Positions 40,856 through 50,094 of a stretch of DNA of 64,000 nucleotides are shown piece by piece. Source of the stretch: Candidatus Defluviilinea proxima (GTDB lineage: Bacteria > Chloroflexota > Anaerolineae > Anaerolineales > Villigracilaceae); the NCBI GenBank assembly GCA_016721115.1, contig JADKIW010000001.1, forward strand, positions 3,921,501-3,985,500, written 5' to 3'. The position numbers and the translations under genes are program-made. Within the stretch, counting starts at the first letter, position 1. Each line of letters begins with the position of its first letter. Below the pieces are notes generated by a model. It searched no databases. It was not told where the DNA came from and saw only the letters and a list, made by a program, of their open reading frames with translations.

Positions 40856-41914
40856 ATGGCAGATTGGACGGGCAGGCAATTAGGCAAGGTTCTAATTAAG
40901 GACTTGATCGCCCACGGGGGTATGGCTGAGATATACACTGGCATCCATGAAACACAAGGATTGATCGCCATCAAAGTCATGCGTGGCCTACTGGAACGTG
41001 ATGTGCATCAATTGGCGCGTTTCAAACGTGAAGCAGATGTAGTCGGAGAACTCCGCCATCCAAACATCGTCCGAATGATCGATTACGTTGTCGAAGGTGA
41101 AACACCGTGTTTGATCATGGATTACATCCCCGGCCCATCGCTTGCCGTTTATTTGAAAGCCCTTCACGAACGTAACCAACGCATTCCCATCGTTACGGTC
41201 GCTCAGCTGTTGCGTGCCATTGCCAGCGGATTGGATTATGCCCACAGCAAGGGAGTCATTCATCGGGATATCAAACCTGCCAACGTTCTTTTACGCTCCC
41301 GCACACAAGAAGTCACGTTAGAGCAACCGTTACCTTTGGATGTAGAACCGATTCTTACCGACTTCGGTCTGGCTCGCCTTCTTGACTCTACCCTCCACAC
41401 GACAACTGGTTCTGTCTCCGGCACACCCACATACATGAGCCCTGAGCAATCACGTGGCGAAAAAGTGGACAAACGCACCGACATCTACTCACTAGGCGTT
41501 GTCCTTTACGAAATGTTGGCAGGGCACGTCCCATTTCAATCCGACTCAACCTTTGGCATGCTGATGAGACACATCAATGACCAGCCTCCGCCAATCAAAG
41601 GCATTTCAGCTGACCTGCAAGCATTGATCGACCGCGCTCTCGCCAAAGATCCCAGCCTGCGATATCAATCCGCAGGAGCTATGGCGAGCGAATTTCTCAT
41701 CATGCTCAGCGGCCAGAACATTTCACCAGACACCCGATACTTTGCCGATGTAGCACGCAAAGCAGTGGAGCCCAGCTACGCACAAATTCAAGCGCAAGAT
41801 CCACCTCCCCAGACACGCTTCCCGTGGAAACGTATCGCAGTGGAAATGGCAATCGCTTTAGTGATCGCTTTTATTTTCTTTAGTTTTTTCTGTCCTTGTA
41901 TGTTTGGCCTTTAA
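40856..41914 (+). CDS. PASTA-less Ser/Thr protein kinase with C-terminal membrane anchor
   Basis: A 352-residue Hanks-type kinase. The glycine-rich loop is weak (D-L-I-A-H-G-G-M-A-E), the ATP Lys is in I-A-I-K-V-M near residue 41, catalytic H-R-D is V-I-H-R-D-I-K-P-A-N near 138, metal D-F-G is T-D-F-G-L-A near 167, and the activation loop has G-T-P-T-Y-M-S-P-E near 190. One hydrophobic helix (about 327-347) close to the C-terminus anchors it. There is no extracellular sensor domain. Terminator follows. Confidence 0.88.
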   Translation: MADWTGRQLGKVLIKDLIAHGGMAEIYTGIHETQGLIAIKVMRGLLERDVHQLARFKREADVVGELRHPNIVRMIDYVVEGETPCLIMDYIPGPSLAVYLKALHERNQRIPIVTVAQLLRAIASGLDYAHSKGVIHRDIKPANVLLRSRTQEVTLEQPLPLDVEPILTDFGLARLLDSTLHTTTGSVSGTPTYMSPEQSRGEKVDKRTDIYSLGVVLYEMLAGHVPFQSDSTFGMLMRHINDQPPPIKGISADLQALIDRALAKDPSLRYQSAGAMASEFLIMLSGQNISPDTRYFADVARKAVEPSYAQIQAQDPPPQTRFPWKRIAVEMAIALVIAFIFFSFFCPCMFGL

Positions 41915-41933
41915 TATCCCCCACTATATGTGC

Positions 41934-41970
41934 AAAACGGCCCACCTGAAAATTTCAGGTGGGCCGTTTT
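41934..41970. terminator. intrinsic terminator
   Basis: A near-perfect palindrome (AAAACGGCCCACCTGAAA and complement) with T/A runs at both ends, serving the convergent kinase and DUF4190 genes. Confidence 0.9.
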
Positions 41971-41985
41971 ATTCAAGTACAGATA

Positions 41986-42303
41986 TTAGCGAACGCTTTG
42001 CATAAGTTGCTGGAAAATATTTCCAGAGTTAAGCGCTACACCTGCTATGGCATTGATACAAGCAAGCAATATTCCAATGCCCGAAAGAATCATCCCGATC
42101 ATCGCAAGGGTCTTCTGGGAAGGATCCTTCATGCCAAGATATCCAAGCACAACTCCGATAATTCCCAACGGAACGCCACAGATCGGCAAAAACCACGCGC
42201 ACAGATTAATAACACCAAGGACCAACGAAGCGATGGCCATGATGCGTTCATTTCCACTGCCAGTGGAAGGTTGTTGTACAGGCTGATTGAATTGATCGTT
42301 CAT
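41986..42303 (-). CDS. DUF4190-type small membrane protein
   Basis: A 105-residue protein with a Gln/Pro-rich start and two hydrophobic helices (about residues 22-55 and 65-90) with A-S-L-V-L-G-V, G-I-I-G-V-V-L-G-Y-L-G and I-G-M-I-L-S-G-I. The pattern matches DUF4190 proteins, Gly-rich membrane proteins of unknown function. ATG 42303 has GGAGGA upstream; a longer frame has no ribosome site. Confidence 0.8.
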   Translation of the reverse strand: MNDQFNQPVQQPSTGSGNERIMAIASLVLGVINLCAWFLPICGVPLGIIGVVLGYLGMKDPSQKTLAMIGMILSGIGILLACINAIAGVALNSGNIFQQLMQSVR

Positions 42304-42416
42304 AGTAGTTCCTCCAAAAAAGATTTTGTCCATTATTGCATAAATCAAGGTCTAATACAACCACCGAAAGTACTTGTATTTTGTAATCATGATACATGCA
42401 GTAAAATTGCTCTTAT

Positions 42417-44279
42417 ATGGAGATTTCCGAAAAGATACAGGGCATCCTTGCCACTCTACCAACAAAACCTGGCTGTTATCAAATGAAGAATGCCGAGGGG
42501 AAGATTATCTATGTTGGCAAGGCCATCAACCTGAAGAATCGTGTACGCTCCTACTTCCACGCGGATTCAAGCCACGACAATAAAACACGCCGTCTCGTGC
42601 GCGATATTGCAGATATTGAGTGGATCGTTGTCGGCTCGGAGCTTGAGGCGCTCATCCTCGAGATGAACCTCATCAAGAAGCACCGCCCGAAATATAACGT
42701 CCGTCTCAAAGATGACAAACGCTACCCCTACATCAAAGTCCATTGGAACGAACCTTTTCCCAAAGTGACTGTCACCCGGCAAATGGAGGAAGATGGTGCG
42801 CGTTATTTCGGTCCGTACACATCGGCTTGGGCGGTGTACCAGACTTTGGATGTGCTTCGCAAAGTTTTCCCCTATTTGACCTGTGACCGCGAAATCACAG
42901 GAGAGGACAAACGCGCGTGTCTTTACTTTGACATCAAGCTGTGTACTGCCCCTTGTATCGGAGCGGCCACCCAAGCCCAATACCGCCAAATGATCTCTGA
43001 CCTGATGGATTTCCTCAGCGGACACAGTGAAGGCATTGTGAGCCGCATCGAAACGGACATGTTGAAAGCGGCCGAAGAGATGCGCTTCGAAAGAGCCGCC
43101 GCTCTGCGCGATCAGCTCAAAGCGATACAGAACATTATTGAGCGACAACGCATCGTCTTTGCAACAGACTACATCGACTCCGATGTACTTGCCATGGCCC
43201 GCAGTGACGGAGAGGCCTGTGTACAGGTCTTCTTTGTGCGCGGAGGTAAGTTGATCGGGCGTGAATACTTCATCCTTGAAGGGACAGAAGATACGGCAGA
43301 TAATGAAGTGATGGAGCAATTCATCACCCAGTTCTACACTGAAGCCGCTAACATCCCTGAACAAGTGATGCTCCCAAATCAACTGGAAGAGGCACGTATC
43401 ATCAGTCAATGGCTACGTTCCAAACGAGGCGGCAAGAGAGTGGAATTCTTTGTACCAAGCGAAGGCCAACCGCGTGACCTTGTTCAAATGGCGGCGGAGA
43501 ATGCTACAGAAACCTTGCAAGCTCTGCGCGCCCAATGGCAGGCCGATACGCACAAACAAGAAACAGCGTTAGCTGAGTTGCAAGAATCGTTGAAGTTGCC
43601 AGCTCCACCGAACCGAATTGAGTGTTACGATATTTCCAATACACAAGGGACAGCCATCATCGGCGCCATGGTTGTGTTCACGCAAGGTGTAGCCGATAAA
43701 AAGTTATATCGCAAGTTCAATATTGAAAGCGTGGTTGGCGCACCCGATGACTTTGCTTCCATGGAGGAAATGCTCACACGCAGATTTCGAAGGTGGAAAG
43801 GGAGTCAGGAAACAGAAGCAGGCCCGGGGTCCAAGCCAGACGCGTCTTTTTCCTTCCTGCCAGACCTTATCATTATCGATGGCGGCAAGGGACAGTTGGG
43901 GCGCGCAGTCCAAGTCCTTGAGAAATATGAGTTGATGGACAAGATCCCAGTGGTGGGCCTTGCCAAACAACGCGAGGAAATTTTCTTCCCGCATAAGTCA
44001 GAACCGTTGTTGTTGCCGCGTCATTCACAGGGACTATATCTTGTGCAACGAATTCGTGATGAGGCGCATCGGTACGGAATCACGGCCCATCGCAAGAAAA
44101 GAGAGAAGTTGGGCATGGCTTCGCAGTTGGATACGATTCCCGGGATCGGCCCTTCGAGGCGCAAAGCACTCTTGAAACATTTCGGGTCTGTGGATAAGAT
44201 TAGGGACGCTTCAATCGAAGAGCTCAAAGCGGTAGTGCCGGAGAACGCGGCGCACGCAATAAAGGTGCATTTGGAATGA
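42417..44279 (+). CDS. uvrC: excinuclease ABC subunit C
   Basis: A 620-residue UvrC of normal length. GIY-YIG-type nuclease at the start (P-G-C-Y-Q-M and I-I-Y-V-G-K-A near residue 32), UvrB-interaction helix near 205-235, RNase H-like endonuclease domain with C-Y-D-I-S-N near 403 and I-I-D-G-G-K-G-Q near 485, and a C-terminal helix-hairpin-helix (I-P-G-I-G-P-S-R-R). It makes both incisions in nucleotide excision repair with UvrA and UvrB. A TAAAAT box lies 9 nt before the ATG. The stop overlaps the next start. Confidence 0.95.
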   Translation: MEISEKIQGILATLPTKPGCYQMKNAEGKIIYVGKAINLKNRVRSYFHADSSHDNKTRRLVRDIADIEWIVVGSELEALILEMNLIKKHRPKYNVRLKDDKRYPYIKVHWNEPFPKVTVTRQMEEDGARYFGPYTSAWAVYQTLDVLRKVFPYLTCDREITGEDKRACLYFDIKLCTAPCIGAATQAQYRQMISDLMDFLSGHSEGIVSRIETDMLKAAEEMRFERAAALRDQLKAIQNIIERQRIVFATDYIDSDVLAMARSDGEACVQVFFVRGGKLIGREYFILEGTEDTADNEVMEQFITQFYTEAANIPEQVMLPNQLEEARIISQWLRSKRGGKRVEFFVPSEGQPRDLVQMAAENATETLQALRAQWQADTHKQETALAELQESLKLPAPPNRIECYDISNTQGTAIIGAMVVFTQGVADKKLYRKFNIESVVGAPDDFASMEEMLTRRFRRWKGSQETEAGPGSKPDASFSFLPDLIIIDGGKGQLGRAVQVLEKYELMDKIPVVGLAKQREEIFFPHKSEPLLLPRHSQGLYLVQRIRDEAHRYGITAHRKKREKLGMASQLDTIPGIGPSRRKALLKHFGSVDKIRDASIEELKAVVPENAAHAIKVHLE

Positions 44280-44674
44280 AAAATATTTGGACAGTTGACG
44301 ACGACGAAGAGATGAGCCGCGCGATCGGTTTAATGTTGAAACTACTCGACTGTGAGGTGACATCATTCAATAATGTCCGCTCGGCCGCGCAGTTGTTTGC
44401 CTCTGGTAGAAGGCCAGATTTGTTGCTGTTGGACATCAATATGCCCGAAGTAACTGGCCTGGACATGGTGGAGTTCCTGCGGAGGCGTGCAGACACGAGA
44501 AACCTCCCCATTGTGATGCTCTCATCAGAGGCGGCAGACACCATGGTAGATAGAGCCATGGAACTCGGTGCGGACTCGTATGTAATGAAACCCGTCACGG
44601 TTGAAGAGCTTGAGAAGGCGATGTCCACAGCTTTCTATAAACATCTGAATTTGCGAGAACACAATGCCAGCTAA
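44276..44674 (+). CDS. receiver-only response regulator
   Basis: A 132-residue CheY-like receiver with no output domain. Acidic cluster D8-D9-D10, phosphoacceptor D53 in L-L-D-I-N-M-P-E, Ser in M-L-S-S near residue 82 and Lys in M-K-P-V near 104. It could act as a phosphorelay or diguanylate/kinase partner. ATGA overlap with uvrC. Confidence 0.88.
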   Translation: MKNIWTVDDDEEMSRAIGLMLKLLDCEVTSFNNVRSAAQLFASGRRPDLLLLDINMPEVTGLDMVEFLRRRADTRNLPIVMLSSEAADTMVDRAMELGADSYVMKPVTVEELEKAMSTAFYKHLNLREHNAS

Positions 44675-44810
44675 GAAATCAAAGAATAAAAGTCAGGAAA
44701 GAACAAACGAACGGTCAGATAAGAAACGGATACAAAGCCTGCAGGTCATTTTTGCAGTGTTTTCGATCATTTTGATCCTTTCCATGCTTCTTTCGCTAAC
44801 AGCCAAGTAG
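44664..44810 (+). CDS. small single-helix membrane protein
   Basis: A 48-residue protein. The first 24 residues are strongly basic and polar (K-K-S-K-N-K-S-Q-E), then a hydrophobic helix (I-F-A-V-F-S-I-I-L-I-L-S-M-L-L) to the end. The start lies within the end of the regulator gene, 10 bp before its stop. Basic residues inside and one helix suggest a type II membrane peptide. Function unknown; the coupling hints at a link with the regulator. Confidence 0.5.
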   Translation: MPAKKSKNKSQERTNERSDKKRIQSLQVIFAVFSIILILSMLLSLTAK

Positions 44811-44917
44811 ATACATTTTCGCTGTTATAATCCCCGCCGCGCGGCAAATGGATGCCGCGTTTGATTCTGAAATATGAAGCAGGTGCAAGAGGATTTGGCC
44901 CCTGCAAGAGGAAAGAT

Positions 44918-45994
44918 ATGCTCGACAAACTTAAAGGCATTGAAGATCGTTATGAACAACTCGGCAGTGAACTGCTCGAGGTGGGCAACAATTATCAGCG
45001 CGCGGCTGAGATCAGTAAAGAGCGCGTGGACCTGGAAGAGATCGTGGAAAAGGCACGGGAATACCGTCAGGCTATGAAAAGCATGGAGGAGGCCCGGGCC
45101 ATCCTCCTGTCCGAAAAAGACGCGGAGCTTGTCGCGTTGGCAGAAGCCGATATTGAAGATCTGACTCCAAAGATCGCAAGCCTTGAAAAAAAGATCAAGG
45201 GACTGCTCGTGCCGAAGGATCCCCGTGATGACAGGAACGTCATCGTGGAAATTCGTGCAGGGGCAGGCGGAGATGAAGCAGCTATTTTCGCGGGCGACTT
45301 GTTCCGCATGTACACACGCTACGCCGATGAACAAAAATGGAAGAACGAGGTCATGTCTGAAAATTCCATTGGCGTTGGCGGTTATAAAGAGGTGATCTTT
45401 GAGATCCGCGGCAAGGGCGCTTTTTCAAAACTCAAATACGAATCGGGTGTGCATCGCGTGCAACGTGTACCTGCCACCGAATCGCAAGGACGCATTCATA
45501 CATCTACAGCAACCGTGGCTGTTTTAGCTGAAGTGGATGAAGTGGAAATTGACATCCCCGAAAGCGACCTCGAGGTTGAAGTGTATCGATCTTCGGGTGC
45601 AGGCGGACAGAACGTGCAGAAGAACTCAACGGCCGTGCGCTTGACCCACAGACCTACTGGCATGGTTGTGACCTGTCAGGATGAACGCTCACAGTTGCAG
45701 AACAAGTTGCGTGCTCTCAGCATTTTGCGTGCTCGCTTGTACGAGATCGAAGAAGAGAAACGTCGTGCATCCATCGAATCAGATCGACGCTCACAAGTTG
45801 GAACAGGCGAACGCTCCGAGAAGATCCGCACATATAACTACCCCCAAAACCGCGTGACCGATCATCGCGTTGGGTTGTCCAATTACAATCTACCAGCCGT
45901 CATGGATGGTGACATTGACGGGTTTATCGAGGAACTTTCCACACGTGATGAAGCGGACCGTCTGGCCGCATCAGGGATTAACGACGAAGAATAA
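44918..45994 (+). CDS. prfA: peptide chain release factor 1
   Basis: A 358-residue RF1. The peptidyl-tRNA hydrolysis motif G-A-G-G-Q-N-V lies near residue 228 and the stop-codon region has R-V-P-A-T-E-S near 185. It ends translation at UAA and UAG. The start ATG 44918 gives the family M-L-D-K-L start; an upstream frame continues further but lacks homology. Followed by prmC, its modifying enzyme. Confidence 0.95.
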   Translation: MLDKLKGIEDRYEQLGSELLEVGNNYQRAAEISKERVDLEEIVEKAREYRQAMKSMEEARAILLSEKDAELVALAEADIEDLTPKIASLEKKIKGLLVPKDPRDDRNVIVEIRAGAGGDEAAIFAGDLFRMYTRYADEQKWKNEVMSENSIGVGGYKEVIFEIRGKGAFSKLKYESGVHRVQRVPATESQGRIHTSTATVAVLAEVDEVEIDIPESDLEVEVYRSSGAGGQNVQKNSTAVRLTHRPTGMVVTCQDERSQLQNKLRALSILRARLYEIEEEKRRASIESDRRSQVGTGERSEKIRTYNYPQNRVTDHRVGLSNYNLPAVMDGDIDGFIEELSTRDEADRLAASGINDEE

Positions 45995-46063
45995 CCATCA
46001 CAGGAAAAGGTTACCTTTTCTCCTTCCCTAAGGAAGTTGAAAGAGGGAATGCAGAAAGACCCT

Positions 46064-46918
46064 ATGAATGCCAGTTTCTCGCTTCTCTCTCACACAGTAA
46101 ATCGTCTCTCCTCCATAAGCGACACGCCCACTTTGGATGCGTCTGTCTTAATTGCTCATGTCATCAACAAACCGCGCACATGGGTGATGGCCCATCCAGA
46201 ACTTACAATCACAAACGAACAGCAACAAAAACTTGAAGACTCGCTCCTGCGCTTGGAACGCGGCGAGTCTTTTCCGTATGTGTTGGGACACTGGGAATTT
46301 TTCAATCTTGAATTTGATGTTACGCCTGACGTGCTCATTCCACGCCCTGAGACAGAATTACTTGTCGAGAAAGCTATTGCCTGGCTGAACAAACATCCAG
46401 ATCGAAGAATGATCGCCGATATTGGAACTGGCTCAGGCGCCATTGCGGTTTCCCTCGCAGTCAACGTGCCCGATGCCAATATCCTTGCCACCGATATTTC
46501 TGCAAAAGCATTGCAAATTGCCACACAAAATTCGGTGAAGCACAAGGCAGGCGGTAAAATTAAGTTTATGGAATGCGACCTACTTCCCAAGGCAGGTATC
46601 AAAGATCACCAACAGATCGACTTGCTTTGTGCAAACCTTCCCTACATCCCCACAGAAACATTACATGCACTCTCCGTGTTCGGGCATGAACCCACCATTG
46701 CACTCGATGGCGGGCAGGATGGTTTCGAATTGATACGTAAGTTGATGAACATGGCAATCAACTATCTCGCACCGAATGCGTTGATGTTATTCGAGATCGA
46801 AGCCACCTTGGGAAAACAAGCGCTCAACCTTGCTCATGAAATATTCCCCAATGCCCAAACCCAACTGCATCAAGACCTGACGGGCCGCGATCGCTTACTG
46901 GAAATAGAGTTGCGATGA
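46064..46918 (+). CDS. prmC: release factor glutamine N5-methyltransferase
   Basis: A 284-residue PrmC/HemK enzyme. The SAM site is D-I-G-T-G-S-G-A near residue 118, followed by the acidic A-T-D-I-S near 141. The substrate-binding motif, usually N-P-P-Y, reads N-L-P-Y-I-P near 190. It methylates the Gln of the GGQ motif in RF1 and RF2; the gene sits directly after prfA. Alternative start at 46049 (M-Q-K-D-P). ATGA overlap with the next gene. Confidence 0.87.
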   Translation: MNASFSLLSHTVNRLSSISDTPTLDASVLIAHVINKPRTWVMAHPELTITNEQQQKLEDSLLRLERGESFPYVLGHWEFFNLEFDVTPDVLIPRPETELLVEKAIAWLNKHPDRRMIADIGTGSGAIAVSLAVNVPDANILATDISAKALQIATQNSVKHKAGGKIKFMECDLLPKAGIKDHQQIDLLCANLPYIPTETLHALSVFGHEPTIALDGGQDGFELIRKLMNMAINYLAPNALMLFEIEATLGKQALNLAHEIFPNAQTQLHQDLTGRDRLLEIELR

Positions 46919-47541
46919 ACACAAAGATCATGGCGGCCGACGACCCTTTTGTATACAAAACCGCACTAGACATTCTCAAATCAGGCGGTCTTGTTGCATT
47001 CCCCACCGATACAGTCTACGGTGTTGGCGCGCTTGCATTTGACGGGAAAGCTGTCGAATCGATCTACACAGCAAAAGACCGCCCCATCGAAAAGGCGATT
47101 CCTATTTTGATCGGGGAGATCATGGATACGGTCAAGATCACGACTGATTTTCCACGTCCTGCTCGTGTGCTTGCCTCTCGCTTCTGGCCCGGACCTTTGA
47201 CCTGCGTCCTCGCCAAAAAGCCATCCATCCCTGAGGCTGTCTCTGCCACAAACACGGTCGGCATACGGATACCAGATCATGCCGTATCCCGCATCCTTTT
47301 ACGAGCCACAGGCCCCATGGCTGTGACATCTGCTAATATCTCCGGCAAAGAAAGCCCTTCCACGGCGGGCGAAGTATTCGCTCAACTCAATGGGCGTATC
47401 GCATTGATCATTGACGGTGGTAAAACACCCGGCGGCGTCCCATCCACAGTTGTAGACTGCTCTACAGACGAAATAAAAATTCTACGCAATGGGCCAATCT
47501 CCGCAGAAGAAATCCATTACGTTCTCAAAACTCCCCGCTAA
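46915..47541 (+). CDS. tsaC: threonylcarbamoyl-AMP synthase
   Basis: A 208-residue Sua5/YrdC-family enzyme. F-P-T-D-T-V-Y-G near residue 28, K-R-like loop A-K-D-R-P near 51, and T-S-A-N-I-S-G near 140 are diagnostic. It makes threonylcarbamoyl-AMP from threonine, bicarbonate and ATP for the tRNA t6A modification; tsaD, which completes the reaction, is encoded convergently just downstream. Coupled to prmC. Confidence 0.93.
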   Translation: MNTKIMAADDPFVYKTALDILKSGGLVAFPTDTVYGVGALAFDGKAVESIYTAKDRPIEKAIPILIGEIMDTVKITTDFPRPARVLASRFWPGPLTCVLAKKPSIPEAVSATNTVGIRIPDHAVSRILLRATGPMAVTSANISGKESPSTAGEVFAQLNGRIALIIDGGKTPGGVPSTVVDCSTDEIKILRNGPISAEEIHYVLKTPR

Positions 47542-47618
47542 TTTTCTTATTTTTCTTTCAGGAAACGTTCAGGCTGTATTTAAGTCCCCAAATATAATAG
47601 TAATTGCATTCTCCTATC

Positions 47619-47662
47619 AAACCGCTGATGGCCCGGGCAGGCCAAAGGCGGTTTGGGTTTTT
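47619..47662 (+). terminator. terminator of the prfA operon, possible small RNA
   Basis: AAACCGC (47619-47625) pairs with GCGGTTT (47648-47654), with an inner GGCC...GGCC pairing, and GGGTTTTT follows. A TATAAT at 47593-47598 lies just before, so a roughly 60-nt RNA carrying CTCCT (47611-47616) could be made here. Confidence 0.6.
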
Positions 47663-47668
47663 AATCCA

Positions 47669-47713
47669 GACGGTGGATGATCGACCGTAGACCGTTGTCA
47701 ATCGTCCACGGTT
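47669..47713. repeat. 7-bp tandem repeat tract, inverted halves
   Basis: GACGGTG, GATGATC, GACCGTA, GACCGTT, then GTCAATC, GTCCACG. Between the tsaC terminator and the tsaD stop. Confidence 0.75.
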
Positions 47714-47718
47714 CAAAG

Positions 47719-48747
47719 TCACGAAAGAGGCCACGTCGGTTGGACATCCATCTCCAACCCAGAGACATGTCCACGGGCGTAACGATAATATCCAGCCGCA
47801 GCGATCATGGCGGCATTGTCAGTACAAAGCGAGAAGGCAGGGATATTTACTTTGAATTCCGTTTGCGATTGGAAGATATTCCGCAAGGCACGGTTGGCAG
47901 AGACACCACCAGCTACAAGAATTTCTTTAGCCTTATATTCTCGCGCGGCTTGCATGGTCTTATCGAATAACGTTTCCACAGCCGTCTTCTGGAACGAGGC
48001 AGCCAGGTCTTCCACGGGGAGAGAACTACTTTTCTTCTTCAAGTCATTGACTTCATACAACACAGCCGTTTTCAAGCCGCTAAAAGAGAAATCGTACGGA
48101 TTATCCAGCTTAGCACGCGGGAACTTGAATCGATTTGGGTTTCCGCCCTCTGCCGCTTTTTGTATGGATGGCCCACCGGGGTATGGAAGGCCGAGGAGGC
48201 GAGCCACTTTATCGAAGGCCTCACCAGCCGCATCGTCCTGAGTGGAGCCGAGACGTTCGTACGTCAAATGATCGGTCATAATGTTCAGCTCAGTGTGTCC
48301 GCCTGAGACGAGTAAGGCCATTAACGGGAATTGCGGCTCAGCAGGGACAGAATCACCAGCGTTGTAAACCCACGAAGAGTAGATATGTCCTTCGAGGTGA
48401 TTGACACCAACGATAGGCAAACCCGTACCCAACGCAAGCCCTTTGGCCATGTTCATGCCAACCACAAGTGAACCAGCGAGACCAGGCCCGCGCGTAACGG
48501 CTATGGCATCAATATCTTTGAGTGTGATGTTCGACTGCACAAGAGTCTGCTCAACAACAGGGATGATGCTCAACACATGCTGGCGCGAAGCAACTTCGGG
48601 ATACACGCCGCCAAAGCGGGCATGCATCTCCATCTGTGAAGCGACAGTCGAAGCGAGAAGCGCACGTCCGTTTTCAATAACGGCGCAGGCGGTTTCATCG
48701 CAGGAGGTTTCTATGGCGAGGATACGGGCGGGTTTAAAATTTGTCAT
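47719..48747 (-). CDS. tsaD: tRNA N6-adenosine threonylcarbamoyltransferase
   Basis: A 342-residue TsaD/Kae1 enzyme of the ASKHA fold. I-E-T-S-C-D-E-T-A near residue 12, metal His pair in H-L-E-G-H near 112-116, G-P-G-L-A-G-S near 80, and V-S-G-G-H-T near 140 match the family. It transfers the threonylcarbamoyl group to A37 of ANN-decoding tRNAs. ATG 48747 is preferred; a longer frame starts in a dispersed palindromic repeat. Confidence 0.94.
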   Translation of the reverse strand: MTNFKPARILAIETSCDETACAVIENGRALLASTVASQMEMHARFGGVYPEVASRQHVLSIIPVVEQTLVQSNITLKDIDAIAVTRGPGLAGSLVVGMNMAKGLALGTGLPIVGVNHLEGHIYSSWVYNAGDSVPAEPQFPLMALLVSGGHTELNIMTDHLTYERLGSTQDDAAGEAFDKVARLLGLPYPGGPSIQKAAEGGNPNRFKFPRAKLDNPYDFSFSGLKTAVLYEVNDLKKKSSSLPVEDLAASFQKTAVETLFDKTMQAAREYKAKEILVAGGVSANRALRNIFQSQTEFKVNIPAFSLCTDNAAMIAAAGYYRYARGHVSGLEMDVQPTWPLS

Positions 48748-48755
48748 TTTCTCAA

Positions 48756-48841
48756 CCACGAAGACCACAAAGATCACCAAGGATGAAGCCTTGAGGCCCA
48801 GTCCTTAATCCAACCTTTGTGTACTTCGTGTCCTTTGTGTT
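48756..48841. repeat. palindromic intergenic repeat, CCACGAAGACCAC type
   Basis: CCACGAAGACCACAAAG at the left and CTTCGTGTCCTTTGTG at the right are imperfect inverted copies. Same family as 4946-5014. Located between tsaD and the M24 peptidase gene. Confidence 0.55.
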
Positions 48842-50094
48842 TAATTCTTTTTCCACTTCTTCATCGGTAAAACAAAATCATACGGATAATCAGCAAGCTT
48901 CTCGAATTGACCATCGGGACGCACCCAATAGGTATCTTCAATGCGGAAGCCCATGCCTTTATCAGGGTAATATAACCCGGGCTCAATGGTAATGACAACA
49001 CCGGGTTTGAGGATATTGTCATCTCCCAACTGCAAACCCGAACCAGGGCGTTCATGGATATTGATGCCAACCCCGTGCCCTAAACTGTGGACGTACCCAT
49101 CCAACGGGTTCTTTGAATTGAGCGGAGATTTGTGTCCCTTGGATTCAAAGTATTCGCATGTCATCAACTGGTAATCTTTGAAGTTGGCATTAAGGTCAAG
49201 GTTTTCAATCACCTTTTCGTACACTTCATGGACTTGATCGTACATGGCGTGCGCTTCGGGGTCGGCATAGCCCAAGCTCCATGTGCGGGTGAAATCGTAG
49301 AAATACCCGCCGCCTTTTTCAGCAGGGAAAATATCAAAGACAATGGTTTTGCCAAGTTGAAGAGGCTCGGCAGGGTCACCCACAGAATGCGGCACACCTG
49401 CATCGCGGCCCTGCGCAAAGATGACACCTTCCACATCTACAGCGCCACGTTCCGCCAGCCATAATGCGATCTTGCCTTTCACATCCCCGATCGTAAGCGG
49501 ACTTCCATCCTCTTTCATGAGAACTTCGTCGCTTCGCACATCCGCGGATGTCAACAGTTCCTGCACCATGCCAACCACTTGAGTCGTTACCGCGCCCATC
49601 TGACGGATGCGTGCCACTTCCACATCTTCCTTGGTTTCCATCGCACTAAAGATAACAGAGTTAAATCCCGATTCGCCAATAAACTCAACATCAGGCATCA
49701 GTTTCATCAGTTTTGTGAAAACACCGAAGGTATTCGAAAATTCCACTTTCCCATAAATAGCGATCCGTGCCTTTTCCAATCCATATTCGGTAAGGATCTT
49801 CTGAAAGCGTAAAGCGCCCACAGTCTGCATATCGCCGTTTGCCTGCTCCATAAAATCCTGCCATGGATAGTCGTTGAACGAGCGTGTTTGCAGTCCGCTT
49901 TTGGCGGCTTCATCACGTTCCATGTCGTTGTAAAACAGAACAGGCGCATCACCTTGTTTCTTCAACAATAGCGCACCGCTTACATGTCCTCCACCGACAA
50001 AGTAATACATGGATGGGTTATGCTCTGCATCACCCAGAACCATCAGGGCATCCAAATTTCTTTGTTTCATCAATCGATCAAGATCTGATTTCAT
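48841..50094 (-). CDS. M24 family Xaa-Pro-type metallopeptidase
   Basis: A 417-residue pita-bread-fold peptidase with an N-terminal creatinase-like domain (to about residue 160). Metal ligands: Asp in V-F-D-I-F near 252, Asp in Y-D-F-T-R near 265, His in L-G-H-G-V-G near 340, Glu in T-I-E-P-G-L-Y near 373 and Glu in R-I-E-D-T near 389. It cleaves after N-terminal Xaa-Pro in the cytosol. The start overlaps the previous gene's stop (ATGA). Confidence 0.9.
   Translation of the reverse strand: MKSDLDRLMKQRNLDALMVLGDAEHNPSMYYFVGGGHVSGALLLKKQGDAPVLFYNDMERDEAAKSGLQTRSFNDYPWQDFMEQANGDMQTVGALRFQKILTEYGLEKARIAIYGKVEFSNTFGVFTKLMKLMPDVEFIGESGFNSVIFSAMETKEDVEVARIRQMGAVTTQVVGMVQELLTSADVRSDEVLMKEDGSPLTIGDVKGKIALWLAERGAVDVEGVIFAQGRDAGVPHSVGDPAEPLQLGKTIVFDIFPAEKGGGYFYDFTRTWSLGYADPEAHAMYDQVHEVYEKVIENLDLNANFKDYQLMTCEYFESKGHKSPLNSKNPLDGYVHSLGHGVGINIHERPGSGLQLGDDNILKPGVVITIEPGLYYPDKGMGFRIEDTYWVRPDGQFEKLADYPYDFVLPMKKWKKN

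Noticed and set aside
42567..43409. 280-codon frame on minus inside uvrC
   Set aside because: It is antisense to conserved UvrC domains and shows no family features.
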